From contig CM046846.1 of assembly GCA_025618425.1 (NCBI GenBank), forward strand, positions 28,669,385-28,733,384: 64,000 nucleotides of DNA, given 5' to 3'. Of this stretch, positions 49,871-63,822 are shown one piece after another (the first letter of the stretch is position 1; each line of letters starts with the position of its first letter). The notes below the pieces were generated by a model. That model was not told the origin of the DNA. It worked only from the letters and a program-made list of their open reading frames with translations, and did no database searches. A program made the translations under genes and the position numbers. This stretch comes from Heliocidaris tuberculata. Its lineage: Eukaryota > Echinodermata > Echinoidea > Camarodonta > Echinometridae.

Positions 49871-52800
49871 CTTTTACTTACACCTGGATGAATGGGATAA
49901 TGACTGTTGGAGGGAGTTGTGCTGTATATACAGCAACACATTTTTATGTTGTGACGATATTCTTGTTTGGGAAGCACTTCTATGGATGGCAAGTAATAAC
50001 CATCAAAAAGAGGACGTAGTATTGTACAGTGAGTTACATTTCCAACAATAATTTAGTATTAAGGTGTCTAGAAGTGCAAAACAGTATATAGAGATATATT
50101 TTTTGGTCGGTTCCATGGTTAGTTATATACGGGCATTGGCTATCTAAGGTAGATCGAAACATATCACTATTTTCAAAGGTTTACAAAATTAGTCTAATAT
50201 ATTACTTTACAACAAAAATATGACATAAACATTCATCATGGCTATTTAATCTAAAATAGTACGATAATCTATATGAAATGAACCCCCCCCCAAAAAAAAA
50301 AAAAAAAAAAAAAAAAACATAATATACTGATAGACCTATCAAGTTGATAGTACAGAGACGGTCAATAGCATACTTTCATAAGCCACCCTCCCTTAATAAA
50401 ATAATTAATCTGGTACTCGGGCAATAAAAGTGAGTACAGTAGAAATATTATCCGCCACTTGCACATAAATTCATAGGCGTAGCCAGAAGGGGTGGAGGTT
50501 GATCCTCCTAAAAAAAAAGGATATTAACTCGAGACCTGTGGGTAAATCGCAATGACCTGAGCCGCTCTCCCCCAAGGAAAAAATGGCTGTTCACTAATTA
50601 CTACACTGATACATCTAGTATGATCATTGTGGTGTGGAACAGATCATAAGTTCATGGAGGGCGTCGTGAAGAAGTCAAATATTTGCCCGGTATCACCACC
50701 AGATAGAAATATGAGTGTGGTCCTTGCAGTGTAGGGTGGCGAGGAGTGTGTACTCAAGCAATTACAACTGTCCGTCGAGATTAGAGACAGAGCCGTGCGA
50801 ATCCTCTATCACAGCATGGTGACAATAGCTTTCATTCAGATGTAAATTACTATTAATTTACAATCATCTTCATATAAAATGTATGGAATCGAAGCAATCT
50901 TCAAGGACGACATATCTAAAACTCAAATATTTTTTTGGAGAATTAAGAATCAATTAAAGACACGAAGGAAGAGCATATAAAGTCCGATTATTGAACATTC
51001 GATCATTATACTGAAAGAAAAAATATATCTGGCGGCTGAAGCGTGTCTTTTCTAAGATGGCTACCGTTTGCTCATATTTCGGTCTCTGTTGGGAACGCTT
51101 TACAGCAATTAGAGATCGACTGTATCAGTAGTGATACCGCTTAAGTTATGATAATTGGCAAGCCTATCATGGACTCCTTGATATACAGTCCAAACATAAC
51201 GAGCGGTATCACAGTGAGTTGATAATACACGTAGAGTATCCAATGTATATTAGTCGCTTATATAAGACATTCCAAAGAAAGTATGCGATCTTTTAATACC
51301 CATCTTCATCTCCAAAGATAATTGATGATAATAATGATAAGATCTTATCTTCCTAACCAAACATAATGGCATGTACTTTTATTCTTTCATTATTGGAGCT
51401 GCTGCTAATATTATTTTACGCCCCGTTACGTAACTAACCTTTTATAGATAAGTTTGCAGCGTACAAAAAGTACATGCAGAAGTAATTATCAATGATGGTG
51501 GTTAAGAGTACCCATTCACTGAGAGTGAGTTCATCATTTCTGTAGCTGTGTGTAAACCAAAATTGTTTCACAGAAAAATAGTATTTCGTAATCAATTACA
51601 AAATTTGCGGAAGCTTGCAAGAAAGACACAAACAACATGAACAAGGTGAGAGAGAGAGGGGGGGGGGGGAGAGAAAGAAGGGGACATTTAGGAGGAAGGT
51701 TTGAGATACAGAGTGAGAAAGACGGAGACAAATCAGACACAGTAAATTCATGCGAAAAGGCAGAGAGAAAATGGATACAAACTGCCCAGTTGGATGATAC
51801 ATGCAACGATTTCGAAAGAAATTTCCGCGCCTTTTGGAGTTACGTGCACCGATGCGTAAATCACCATTATTCGTGAGCACACGAATGCATCCCGTCTGAT
51901 AATTAACCGACCGGTCGCATTCCATGCTATGCATTCTCTCATTACCTGGCGTAGTGATTAGGTGAGAGTGAGATGATTTGCTTGGGTTTATGCCGACATC
52001 CAACACTCATACTACTGACTCAAAGGGATTGCACTCATCATGGTAATATGGACTTGCATACGGAAGCAGTTACAGCTATTCATAATGATGATGAGGTCGA
52101 TTTTTAGAGATTTTCTTAAACAGTTAAAAGAAGAATATGCTTTTTATTGTAAATTAGAACAAGCAGCGTCCCACTGAAAATTCCAGAAATTTCGAAATAT
52201 AAATAACAGGACTTTAAATAACTGCCAAATTAAAACATAGAATAAATTCTGCTGGTTTGCAATTTGCAGTTATCATTATCATTATTCCTTTAAAAAAAAT
52301 AAGTAATGATGATTGCTGCTAAATAATGTGCCTTTCAAAGTTCAGTCAACAATTTAATGAATGACCATTTTACCACAAATATTTGAGGTGATACTATATT
52401 CAACGTATTAAACCGATTTAACACTGTTTTTTCTTACCTTCTGCATAGTTAATGATCAATGTTATAGAGGCCTAAACTACGAAACTGAACTAAGTTTAGT
52501 CGCCATCTTTTATAAGTGGCGCGTATAGAAACATAATGCTGATCTGCATCTGGATTTATTCCAGAAAGCTTCGTAGATTCTAGCCACTGAAAGACATGCC
52601 CCTTGGCTTTTTACCTTGATGGCATCGCATTGGATCGATATCAGCCCGTTCAATAAAAAATCTGGAGATGGCAAAGGTTTTAAATATTTCACCAATTCCC
52701 CTTCCGCGTCGCCATAGCAACGTGTTTTGCATCCGTCGTGTTACACACCTTGCGAAGATGCGGAGTGACAACCAAGACTGGTAGGGATTATAGGTTTAGA

Positions 52801-53069
52801 ACTTAGCGGTTAAAACCTTACCCGCGGGCGCGTGACATTGGGTTTGGCGGTCGAATCCACAGCCAAATATAAAGATAAGAATATATTCTCCTTTATCTCT
52901 CTTGTTAACTTATTTGTTTCGTCCGTCGATAGCCCGGGGTCGGTAGAATGCTTGTTGGAGATTATTTAGATGGCAATGAGGAGGAGAAGATAATGACAAG
53001 GAAAGTGCAGATGATGGTTACATTTCCCTAGTAAGATGATGACGATGGTATTAATTACACAGTTGTTAT

Positions 53070-53260
53070 TAATGCGACGACGACGATGACGATGATGATA
53101 TTGATGATGACGGTGATAACAGTGATGAGAGTGCTGATGATGATGATCATGATAATCATGCTAGTTATGATAATTGATGATGATGATAATGATAATGATG
53201 ATAATGAGGAGGACAATAATGATGATAATGATGACGATCATAATAAGGATTCCAATGCCA
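53070..53260. repeat. Imperfect (GAT)n repeat
   Basis: GATGATGAT and GATAATGAT triplets that read as Met/Ile or Asp/Asn runs. Confidence 0.95.
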
Positions 53261-54259
53261 GGCGACTTTAATGACCAGCAGATGTAAGAGAGAAGTTACA
53301 ACAGTTTCCATATAAATCTATCTCATAACCTACTGACATGACTGAAGGATAGCAAAAAGTCGACAATATAGGATTCATGGCATATATTCTCGAGGAATAA
53401 CGAACCAAAACAAATCAGATAACAAAATAGATAAAAAGAAACAAGAATGACTGTTGAGCGAGAAGATATCTTTAACGTAAAGCAGAAAAGGGGGAAAAAT
53501 ATACATCATGGTGCGAGAACATCGAAGACTTCAACCCTTGATGGGCCGGTCGTTTGCGTTTCAAAACTAGAAATCCATCACAAATTTCTCCGTGTATGAC
53601 GAAAGAGGTCCCTGGATATAGCTAAGGCGTGGTTTTCTATCAATCAGCGGTAGGGGGAATGAACGACATGAAACATGAAAGATGCGGTCCGAGCAATGAC
53701 GTCATAATCGACGAACTCGCGCGCGGAGAATATTGAATTTGAAGCTTTTTCATGTTTTTCTAGCATACACCCCTCTCTCTTTTGCGGTTTTATTTTTTGC
53801 AGAGAGAGATTTGGGATTGAAGTATGGAGCAGAGTATTCTGGTTCCAAGTTTCCGAAAGGTGCGACAGATAATGAAAAAGATGTTATTGCAGTTAACTTT
53901 TTTTTTTCGAGTAGCTTCACATTCATGTAAATGGAAGGGAACATAATTATCTATAGCCTCCTCCATCCCTCTCCATTTCATCTAAAAAACAATCAAACTA
54001 GACATAGTGTATTAATCATAAGATAAATTTGCAAGGGCACACGTAGTCATTATGACTTCCAATGTTACCAATATCGTCACCTTTCGTCATTAGCACGTAG
54101 GGGGGAAATGATGCAGGAATAATTATTAAAACAAATTGGCAGGGGTTTCGCGGTTGCCCAACTTTCTTTGGGGTTGCGTCAGATGTGAGGTACTGATCTT
54201 ATCGGGTGTGAGTCAGCGAAGAGAGGTGTGCTATCCTCACTCTTGCATTTCAGAGTTGA

Positions 54260-54265
54260 GAAGGA

Positions 54266-54325
<60 letters not shown>

Positions 54326-54370
54326 GAGCGAGAGAGAGAGGGGGTAGAGAGGGAGAGAGAGGGAGAGATA
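54260..54370. repeat. (GA)n microsatellite
   Basis: About 100 nt of GA with AGAGGGAG interruptions. Confidence 0.95.
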
Positions 54371-55859
54371 TTTTATTGCTAAATTAAAAGTTCTGTTGAT
54401 TTTCACATTAATTGTATACAGTGCATTAGAAAATTAAGCCAATGATTTTTGAAAACATTTAATAAGAAACAACAATTTATTCCTTACTCATCCAAAATGA
54501 TTTCATGATTTTTTGGTATAATCATACATGTACATCAGTGTGTTTCCATTAGGCGGTAAATGCATGGGAATTAAATATAAAATATTACATTAATTTTTTT
54601 TAAAAGCATTCTGCGAACATTACGGTAATCGAAACATGGATCTAGAAAGTCTACTTTCTTTAAATGAAAATAAAGTAATCTTATCTCCGAAGTAAAGCAT
54701 GAACTTAATTCATTCATCATAACTGTATACTCTTTAAATGAAAACAGTCCGTTGTACAAGGCAATATCGCCACAACCTCCACCCTTCCCCTCTCAAATTT
54801 TAAGCTTAATTATATTGCATTTTCTAATCCTTCCAAATGCAATATCGTCCCGAATAAACAGCGATAAGGCTTTATGGATATACACAAGGTCGTATGGCTT
54901 GCTCAAACCGAACATAACTTCTCATCTACAGCGAGTTAGAAGGCAAAGTGATTGATTGAATATTGGGTCCACAAGCTGTAATATTTACCCTAATGAAGAA
55001 TAATACATCGTAAATCTTTCCACAAAGGAGTCGGTTTATGATTGCGAAACCGCGGAGACATACATGTAATTTATTCGGCCTGAGGTATTTCCAATTCTTC
55101 TCAGAAGTTCAATAATATTACTATAAATGATATTACTGAAAATTGTATTTTGTTGGAGGCGAGGGGGTTACGTTAATTTTACCACTTTAATTCCCCACAG
55201 AAATCTAGTAGAAATTGGAAGTTCTAAATTATTTCATCTGTGCCAAAGACTCGATTGCTCTCTCTTTAGAATTGTGATTAATCAAAACTGATTTCCTTTT
55301 TCCAATTAAGGCTATAATATTAAAATGATAAATAAGTCTTTAATCTGCATGCTTTGGTAATAAATAGATGTGTTAAATGTAATGTTTACACGTAGATATT
55401 TCTACTCCATAATAATTTCGTTTTTTAGTATGAACGATAAACCAAACGCATAAAATGGCCGATATAATGATAGGACATTTCTTCAAGCAAGCTTTAATGA
55501 AATGTTACAAAAACATCGACTTCAAAACGCGTACTGAATAATTCTTGATTTCTTTTTCTACGAATTACTAGGGCATGTAGGGAGGCAAGATAAAAATAAA
55601 CATACCCTCCACGGACTGGTTAGATGGAGGGCGAGGACAGAAAATTCGAGAATATCGACTTGAAGTGATGCGGAAAAATGAGAGAGTTAGAGAAAGAGAA
55701 GAGGGAGAAAATGGGTGTGTTGCGCAAAAAATAACTGCGTGTAGTACGCATGAGCATAGAACGACAGTTTATTTAGTGCATTTTTTTTATGTCGCGGCGC
55801 CACTGCACTCAAAATAAATCATGTTTCCCTCTCCCTGTATATGTGCTCTCTATTCCTCT

Positions 55860-55880
55860 CTCTTTCTCCGTCTTTATCTC

Positions 55881-55919
<39 letters not shown>

Positions 55920-55930
55920 TTCCCTTTCGT
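55860..55930. repeat. (CT)n tract
   Basis: CT dinucleotides immediately left of the 99-bp minisatellite. Confidence 0.9.
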
Positions 55931-55939
55931 TTCCTTAAC

Positions 55940-56310
55940 CTTTCTATCTCTTCCTTCTCCCTTATTTTACCACTGCGTGTGTGTTTGTGTGCAAGTTGTG
56001 TGAATGTGTATATCTCTCTCTATATATCCCTTTAGCCTCTCTTTCTTACTTCTCCCTTTTTTTTACCACTGCGTGTGTGTTTGTGTGCAAGTTGTGTGAA
56101 TGTGTCTATCTCTCTCTATATATCCCTTTAGCCTCTCTCTTTCTTACTTCTCCCTTTTTTTTTACCACTGCGTGTGTGTTTGTGTGCAAGTTGTGTGAAT
56201 GTGTATATCTCTCTCTATATATCCCTTTAGCCTCTCTCTTTCTTACTTCTCCCTTTTTTTTTACCACTGCGTGTGTGTTTGTGTGCAAGTTGTGTGAATG
56301 TGTATATATC
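55940..56310. repeat. Minisatellite, unit 96-99 bp, about 3.5 copies
   Basis: GCAAGTTGTGTGAATGTGT recurs at 55991, 56087, 56186 and 56285. Each unit holds TTTACCACTGCGTGTGTGTT and ATATATCCCTTTAGCCTCTC. Because the unit is a multiple of 3, both strands stay open; this is not evidence for a protein. Confidence 0.95.
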
Positions 56311-56639
56311 TAGCTCTCTATATATTATGTTTCTTTCTCTCCCTCTCTTTCTCTTCGTCTGTATCCATTCTCTATCATTCTTTCTTTGTCTCTCTCTCTC
56401 TCTCTCTCTCTTTCCCACTCGCCTGCTTTGAGTCAGAAAGGCATTAATATTTAACTCAGGGTTAATGCCCTTCTGACTTTCCTCTCTCCTTATGGTTTCA
56501 TTATTTCATTCATTCTTTCTCTGTTTCTCTGTTTCTCTCTCTCCCTCCCTCCCTCCCCTCCCGCTAGTTTCATTATCTGACCCTCTTTCTCTATCTGTTT
56601 TCTGTTTTCATTCCTTTCTCTCTCTCTCTCTCTCTCTCC

Positions 56640-57080
56640 TTCTCTCTCTTAACCTATTTTTGGCAGCGTTCTGTTTATCCCTCTATCTCTCTCTTCTTAT
56701 CATCCCTATTAGTCTACTCTCTCTTTCTCTCTCCCTATATATCTCACTCTCTCTTTATCCTTCTCTCTTTTAACCTATGCTTTGACATCGTTCTGTTTTT
56801 CTCTCTCTCTCTCTCTCTCTTCTTATTATCTCTATTAGTCTACTATTAGTCTATTAGTCTCCCTATCTCTCTCTCTTTATCCTTCTCTCTCTTAACCTAT
56901 GTTTGGCAGCGTTATGTTTATCCCTCTATCTCTCTCTTCTCATCATCACTATATAGTCTACTATCTATTTCTCTCTCTCTCTCTCCCTCTCTTTCTCTCT
57001 CCCTATCTCTCTCTCTCTCTTTATCCTTCTCTCTTTTAACCTGTGTTTTGGCAGCGTTCCGTTTCTCCCTCTATCTCTTT
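56640..57080. repeat. Minisatellite, unit about 121-144 bp, four copies
   Basis: TTAACCTATGTTTGGCAGCG-like phrases start at 56649, 56770, 56892 and 57036. Each is followed by TTCTGTTTATCCCTCTATCT and a C/T-rich filler of variable length. Confidence 0.9.
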
Positions 57081-57094
57081 CTTCTTATATGTCT

Positions 57095-57098
57095 ACTG

Positions 57099-57132
<34 letters not shown>

Positions 57133-57205
57133 CCATCTTCTTATCCCCTCTCCCTGCACTGCTTCACCATCCCCCCCCCCCCCCCCTCTCTCTCTCTCCC
57201 TTTCC
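57095..57205. repeat. (CT)n and poly-C
   Basis: CT dinucleotides and a C run at about 57170-57186. Confidence 0.95.
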
Positions 57206-58811
57206 CTTGCCAGTAATGTTCCGATACGGCTTATCACATTGGTAATGACATTCGCTCGACGCTGAAAACATCGGCATGAAATATTCAACAATTCCTCCGT
57301 CCTAAAGCCAATTCAAGCACGTCGAGAAGGAATAAATAATTCAAAAGTGAGGCCTCGGAAAGGGTTGTTTGATGCAAACCCGATTTTACAAAGAGCGTTT
57401 TTGAGCTTTTCAAGCATTTTGCACCTCACTCAGCGCATTAACGATACTATAAGGGCAAATTGAAACTGAAATGATAGGGCACTGGTGGTTATAATTTTAC
57501 ATGCACTGTTTGCGATAGACTCAGATGGTCTGCTGTTAAATACGCTTACTGTCATAATAAAATGAGAGAGTGGTTAACTTTTGTGCGCTAAGGGTAGGGA
57601 GATCAAAAAAATGTTTGTGACGGAATCTGGCATGTTTCCTCCTTCAGCTAAAACCCAGCTTGCAATAAGAAAATACTGTACTTCTGAATCTCTGAAACAT
57701 TGGAAAATAAATTCCTGAAGGACTACTTTAAGTTCCTTATAATGAAGATTACATTATGCACAATACATTTTGGAGAGATTTATTACGATTTGACATCAAA
57801 CAGGATCGCAAATTCTCAAAAGAAATTTCCAATGTGGCGATTTCAATACCTTACTGTGCCTACAGAAAATGACGTTCGGATCAAGAAATATGGCATTGTC
57901 ATATTCGCACATTTCAATTGAAATTTTCTTAGGTTTTTTTTAATAGGGGGGGGGGGGGTGAAAATCTTTACGATCATGTGATTGTTATGTCTTCTTTTCT
58001 TCCTGCACAGGATGGGCATCATAAAATGTTGGTTCGTTTGTAACAGGGAATCTATAGACCACGCTTAGGAAGATATACACTAACACATCACCCATCACTT
58101 TAAAGTTCACAAAGGGCGTGTAATTATTATCAGTAGGAAGAAGAACCAGGTCAATTGAGTATTGCTCTGCATTTTGTACAGTATTTATCATAGAAAGTCC
58201 TTTATACCATGTATACTGCATGCACTCCAATCTTAGCACAGTATGGGAAAATGCACTGCAGGAAAAAAGAATTATAAGCATTTGGTGACCGTATTCATTA
58301 GCAGTTGCCCACGGGCGGTAATGATAATGTCTATATAGGCATATGACTTGAATTCAGCTCCCAGGAGCTGAATGATTATATTTAGTCATCAGTTGAAAGG
58401 GGTCATTGTAAGCAATGATTACCCATTTGATATAACAACTCAACAATTTCTTTCATTCATTTGACCACAAATCTTCCAACGTATCCATAAATTGAGCTTC
58501 TGTCTATTACGTATTCAAGTTTGCTGCGTGCTTTGCGAACACCGTACTTCGACTTTCCCACCCCTTCTCTTTCTCCAAAATGGAGGGGAAATGGGTAAGA
58601 TAAAAAACTACCCTGGATTTATAGGCAGACAATGTGGCATCTGTAACATTCCTCGGCGGGAAACTATATGGCTATTTCAGGTCGTATAAGCAGATATAAC
58701 CAGATTAAATTGTCTTCTTTCATCACCATAGCTACCATGAGTTAGTATCACAAGTACCGTTAAATTCTCCGCACTGGCATTAATAGCGAAGATACATGTA
58801 TACCTAATAAC

Positions 58812-58813
<2 letters not shown>

Positions 58814-58848
<35 letters not shown>

Positions 58849-58857
58849 GGGGAGGGA
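58814..58857. repeat. Poly-G run
   Basis: 34 consecutive G followed by G-rich sequence. A (CT)n run lies at about 58892-58913. Confidence 0.95.
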
Positions 58858-60777
58858 GAGGAAGACCGAAAGATAGAAAATGCTTGTACTAGACTCTCTC
58901 TCTCTCTCTCTCTAGCATATGTTGTATTCTCTAATTTATTTTGACCTTGTTCGGTGACCTTCGGAGAAGAACATCCCCTTCTGGAATACGGGAGGCGGAA
59001 TTCATGTGAGTTACGAGCCGAAATGCTACGAAAATAAGCCGACTGAATTACAATTGATTGGATAGAAGAAGTAAAAGCGGATGGCATCGGCCCAATCTAT
59101 ACACATCTGCTCCTCGGCATGCTCGGGGAGGGAGAAATTTAACAGTTTTTAAAGGTACGAGGTAAGAGGGATAACGAATGTATGAAATGAAAACATAACT
59201 TTGCATAGTAAGAAAAAAAGAAAAAGAAAGAAAATGCAGCAACTTCAGCAAAGATGTCACCTTACCATAATCATATAACCAACTCTAAATATGACTTCAG
59301 TTATTTCAGTCAACTTCATTCAATTCTGAGTAAACAAAATACAGTGTAAAATATCGATACGCATTATTACATTAACAAAAGGCTTTAATTTAGTAGATTA
59401 ACAATGTTACAAGACTGTACAACTGGATGTACAAAAAAGAAAGTTTGAAATTAAAAGGCCCGAAAGGAAACTTTGCTTTTAATCTTAATGCCCTGTCGAT
59501 AGAAATTGTTTAATTTAAAAAAGGAAGATAATAAATGCAAGAGAATAACAATGAGAGAGAGAGAGAGGTGGGGGGGGGGGGGGGGGAGGGAGTTGAAAGA
59601 CGGTGAGAAATAAGTAACGCTCCTTCCTCAACACTTACGTAATTTGAGCAAAGGTAGTCATACCCTGCGACTTTTTTCGTATATATACACAAGAACCTTT
59701 AATTAGGAGACAAATAATAAATGCTTTGAGTTTGGGATGACTTCTATCACTTTACATAATTCTGTATTGCACTGGGTATCCATGAGCATGTACAGATCCT
59801 TGAACTTATATGCTGGAGGTGAACCGACAAAATCCAAGACACTTTCGATTGCCGTCCTGCCCCAGATCTCGATCTCAATGATAAAGAACGGTGCCTCGAT
59901 CTCCGTGCACCACGCCGAAAGTTGAATGCACTCTAGCCATAAATCGTGCTTAATTGGATGTTATGGGATGTAACATGGCCTGAAAACAGGCCACAGTGTA
60001 TGGTCGGACACGTACTGTCGCCTTGTTATAGCCTCTTGACGATTCCACTTACAGGCTGATGGCATGTGAAGTGTTAAACATGAGCTAGGAGGGGGGTGGG
60101 GGGGGGCAGGGTAAGCAATGTCTGGAAAACACGCATTTCCGGTTATGTTCCGCTGATTACGAATATCAATCAGTGTTCGAAATCACTTCTTAAAACGTGT
60201 CATGTGATAAATCATATGAGAATGTTAAAAACTTTTAAGACTGAATGTTTCATCAATGATAAACCATTCGTGGAATAGTTCATTAAAATAAATTTCTTAC
60301 ATAATTAGGACTGTACACACCTTTATTAACTTGGGAAAGGATGATTATGAAACAATAATTAGCTATCGATGGTGCTTACGTTAATTATTTGTATGCACTG
60401 CACGAATACATGCCCTACAAGAAAATACCAGCACTTTAATTATGTTTCAGTAGAAGTGCGATGCACCCAGTGTATAACAGTGTGTGATAATCATAATGCG
60501 TATCTCACTTTGTTATGTAGCATTGTGACATCTTATGACCTTGAATGCATGTGACCTTGAGAATAGCAACACCATATCATTTATTAGATCTTCCTTTAAA
60601 ATTTTGAGTAAGTCGTCACTCGTCGGTTGGCACGCCGCGTGATAAGCTGTCGGCTTCACAGCAGAAGGCAGACTAAAATTATGATGGGGAGAATGAGAGA
60701 TAAGGGGTGAGAGGTGGAAAGAGAGAGAGAGAGAGAGGGGGGGGGGGAGGGTGAGATAGAAAGAAAGAAGAAAGGGC

Positions 60778-61120
60778 GAAAAGATAACCTTATACGACAG
60801 AAAAAGAACAAACAAATCTAAAATTATGTACTTTGTGCATAAACAACAGAGTAAGCTAGACTAACAGATATGGGGGAGAGAGAGAGAGAGGATGGGATGA
60901 TAAAGACGGTTTGTGACAAAGTATAAGAACGTAAACAAACCTCAAACCTATAAGTACCCGAGTGAGCTGGACGAAAAGACGAGCGAAAGAGAAAGAGAGA
61001 GAAAGGCAGAGAGAGAGAGAAGGGCGGAGAAAGAGGAGAGGGGTGAATAAAGACAACCTTGTGCGCCACAGTCTAAGAACGTAAACAAACCTCAAATCCT
61101 GAATAAGCACTGCAGTAAGT
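60778..61120. repeat. Three diverged tandem copies, unit about 120-150 bp
   Basis: GAT/AATAAAGAC..CTTGTG-like starts at about 60781, 60900 and 61048. Copies 2 and 3 share AAGAACGTAAACAAACCTCA. GA-rich filler separates the copies. Confidence 0.75.
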
Positions 61121-63675
61121 CTCTGACAACACGGTTTATTTCATCTCGAAGACGGGGGCTTGGCCGATCAGGGGTAGTTCCACATCAGCAGAAGACGAAC
61201 CCGGATAAGAATCGCTTCTAAAGCATCAACTAATTAAGAAAATCTCTTGGGCACTTGCTTTTCGATGAAATAGGTTGTTGACATTTGAAATGTATTAATC
61301 CTTTTTCTAGTTCGAGATATTTGACAAGGTTAGGCAAAATTCATTTTGTATTCACAGTGCAAAGCGTTCTGTTACTGAAAAAATGTAAAAGGTAATACCA
61401 GCAAACGTAGATGATAAAATCGGAAATGTATGTATAGTCTTGATCAATTAAGAGGTATCTTTAAAACATGAAGAGGAACATGCTTCACAAATTTAAAAGG
61501 CATCAATATGGAATGACCCGAATTCGTTTTAAGCTGTTCAAACCTGCTGCTCTTCACAAACTCTTTTGCATAAAAATCTGATTAATCAACGTAAAGAAGA
61601 GAACAAAAGCTGTGTCAAGACATCCTTGGACGTGACACACACACACCTGAATAACCTTAACAAGACTTCAAACACCTTTTTTCCCTACCCAAGCCCTTGA
61701 AGCCATACTATATAGCCGGAAGCAAACCCTGTAAACAAGAAGACTGTTTTCCTTGACTCAGAAACATACGGTGATCAAATGCTTTACGCTCGAAAAACCC
61801 TCTGACCATCGGCCATTAGGGAGAGGGTACTTGGAATATGCACTTCGTATGCCTCTGTTCACCCGTATTAGATTATGGATGTAGATGTACCATTATATTA
61901 AAGGTCCTCTATAACTTTTGTAAATACATGTGGAAAATTCAGTTCAAAATGTAATAGGAAGTTATAAATGTAAGTAAATGACGACAAAAGGTTTGAAATT
62001 CCTTCCTTCGAAATTAGTCAACTAGTTTCTGTTTATTCTCACTGCAAATGGACATTGATTTTCCCCTCATACTTAAAGTGTGGATCACTCAAACTTTGAT
62101 GGATATTTTAATTGTAAGATTTCTTATAAGTTTTTTTTTTACGTTCAGTGATGTCTTTTCACTCCAAGCGAAATACAAATATTAAATTTTACCTTTACAA
62201 AGGGCGTTGGTTGCTATCTTTCTAATAGTAACATGGTGAATGAACCAATCATTAAACAGGAGTAGTCAACAACGAATCATTTCCCTTTTCAATGATTTTT
62301 TATTTTTTTAGAAATTTGATAAAATGTTATGCTTTTGCATGTGCAGTTGGTAACTTGGATGTAGCATACGATCATTGCGATAAACATAATGGAATATTGA
62401 GCCTGTGCATTATAAATTGCGCTCAGTTATTTCTAAAAATATATACATGTAATATCATATCTTACTTGGAGATATGCAGCATGGTCTCTTTTCGTGGAAG
62501 TATATAATATAGTGCTACCAGCATGTATAGATGCAGGACTGTGGTGTAATATTGATACATTCGCTGGGGGGGATGCTACATTTTGAGCAGCGTTGTAGGG
62601 AATATCTAATTTTTACGACCCGAGCTAAAAGTGCAACCAAATATCCATGACGGATAAAGGGCAGTGTGATTTATTTCTTCTCCTATACGTTTTTTTTCTC
62701 AAACGCCATGAGCAAGCGATATATTAGCACAAACTTCGGATATACCTGAATACAGCAATTACCGAAATTCGGGACATCAGAGAAAAAGAAGCTGGATTAA
62801 TAAAATAATTTATCAAATTTTTGGTGATATGGAAATGAGCTGATAGAAAAGATTTTTTTCTCTTATTCATAACATTGGTCATGGTGAACACAACAATCAC
62901 TGAGATTGCTTATATTTGTTGGAATTTAATATTATACATATTTCTGGAATTTATACTATTTCCTTAAAAAAAAACACCTTTAAAGATTCCGTCGCCAGCT
63001 TCAGGTTATAAATGGACAAATAAGTGAATGATTAGTGGATTTAGAAAGTTTGTGAAAGCTATACATGCTAAATTGAGATTGAAAAATTATTTGCTATATC
63101 ACTATCACGAAATTTAAATCAGCTCATATTCTGATCACTAGCAATATTATTCAGCTCGAAATAAAGAAATATATGCTAGGATGAACTAATTATTTTGGAG
63201 GAAACTAAAGAGCAGAGAAGATAATATTAACATCAACCCCCGAATTTAACCCACAAAATATTTTGCAATATACCTTGTGCCCGTCAGCATTTTACAAACA
63301 CATAATAGTATAATACTCAAATACGCTTTTTAACTTCAGTGTATTTATACTGCCCCTTGGTTTTTAAGGGTGCCTCACGCATTTGCTCGTTACAGCCCGT
63401 TGCCCCCACCTCGCAACCTCCAAGCGACATCGAATAGAAATAGAATTTGTCAATGTGTATGCATGAAGGAACGCCGTCCAAGTACGCTTTCGAGGCATCG
63501 GACTCGGTGAGACCCCTTTCTCTCTGTGTGCTCTTGATATTCGGGGCATCCATCCTCTCGGAGTGCCTCTTGCATCTGCAAGCGCGTTCAGCAGCACTAT
63601 ATTAACATGGATCTTAAGACCAATAGTAATCGTGCAAAGAGCTTACACCAGAATTTGACTATAAACACATTGGTC

Positions 63676-63822
63676 CTGTTTCATAAAGCCTGTTATTAGT
63701 AACGAGTTGCAATAATTGTTAAAAGCTACTGAAATTCTTGCATCTGATTGGCTGAGAGCAAATTTGTTATAGAAATGTGGCAGTTGTTACTGATAACAAG
63801 TTTTATGAAACGGGGCCCTGGT
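63676..63822. mobile_element. Fold-back MITE, TTTCATGAAA family, copy 3
   Basis: CCTGTTTCATAAAGCCTGTT at the left against AACAAGTTTTATGAAACGGG at the right. The centre TGCATCTGATTGGCTGAGAG is identical to copy 1. Confidence 0.85.

Noticed and set aside
49364..50051. 139- and 175-codon frames
   Set aside because: Pyrimidine-tract translation; unrelated flanking residues and no family resemblance.
55981..56313. 110-codon frame with a 33-residue repeat (CKLCECVYLSLYIPLA)
   Set aside because: Produced by a 99-bp minisatellite whose unit is a multiple of three; the opposite strand is open for the same reason.
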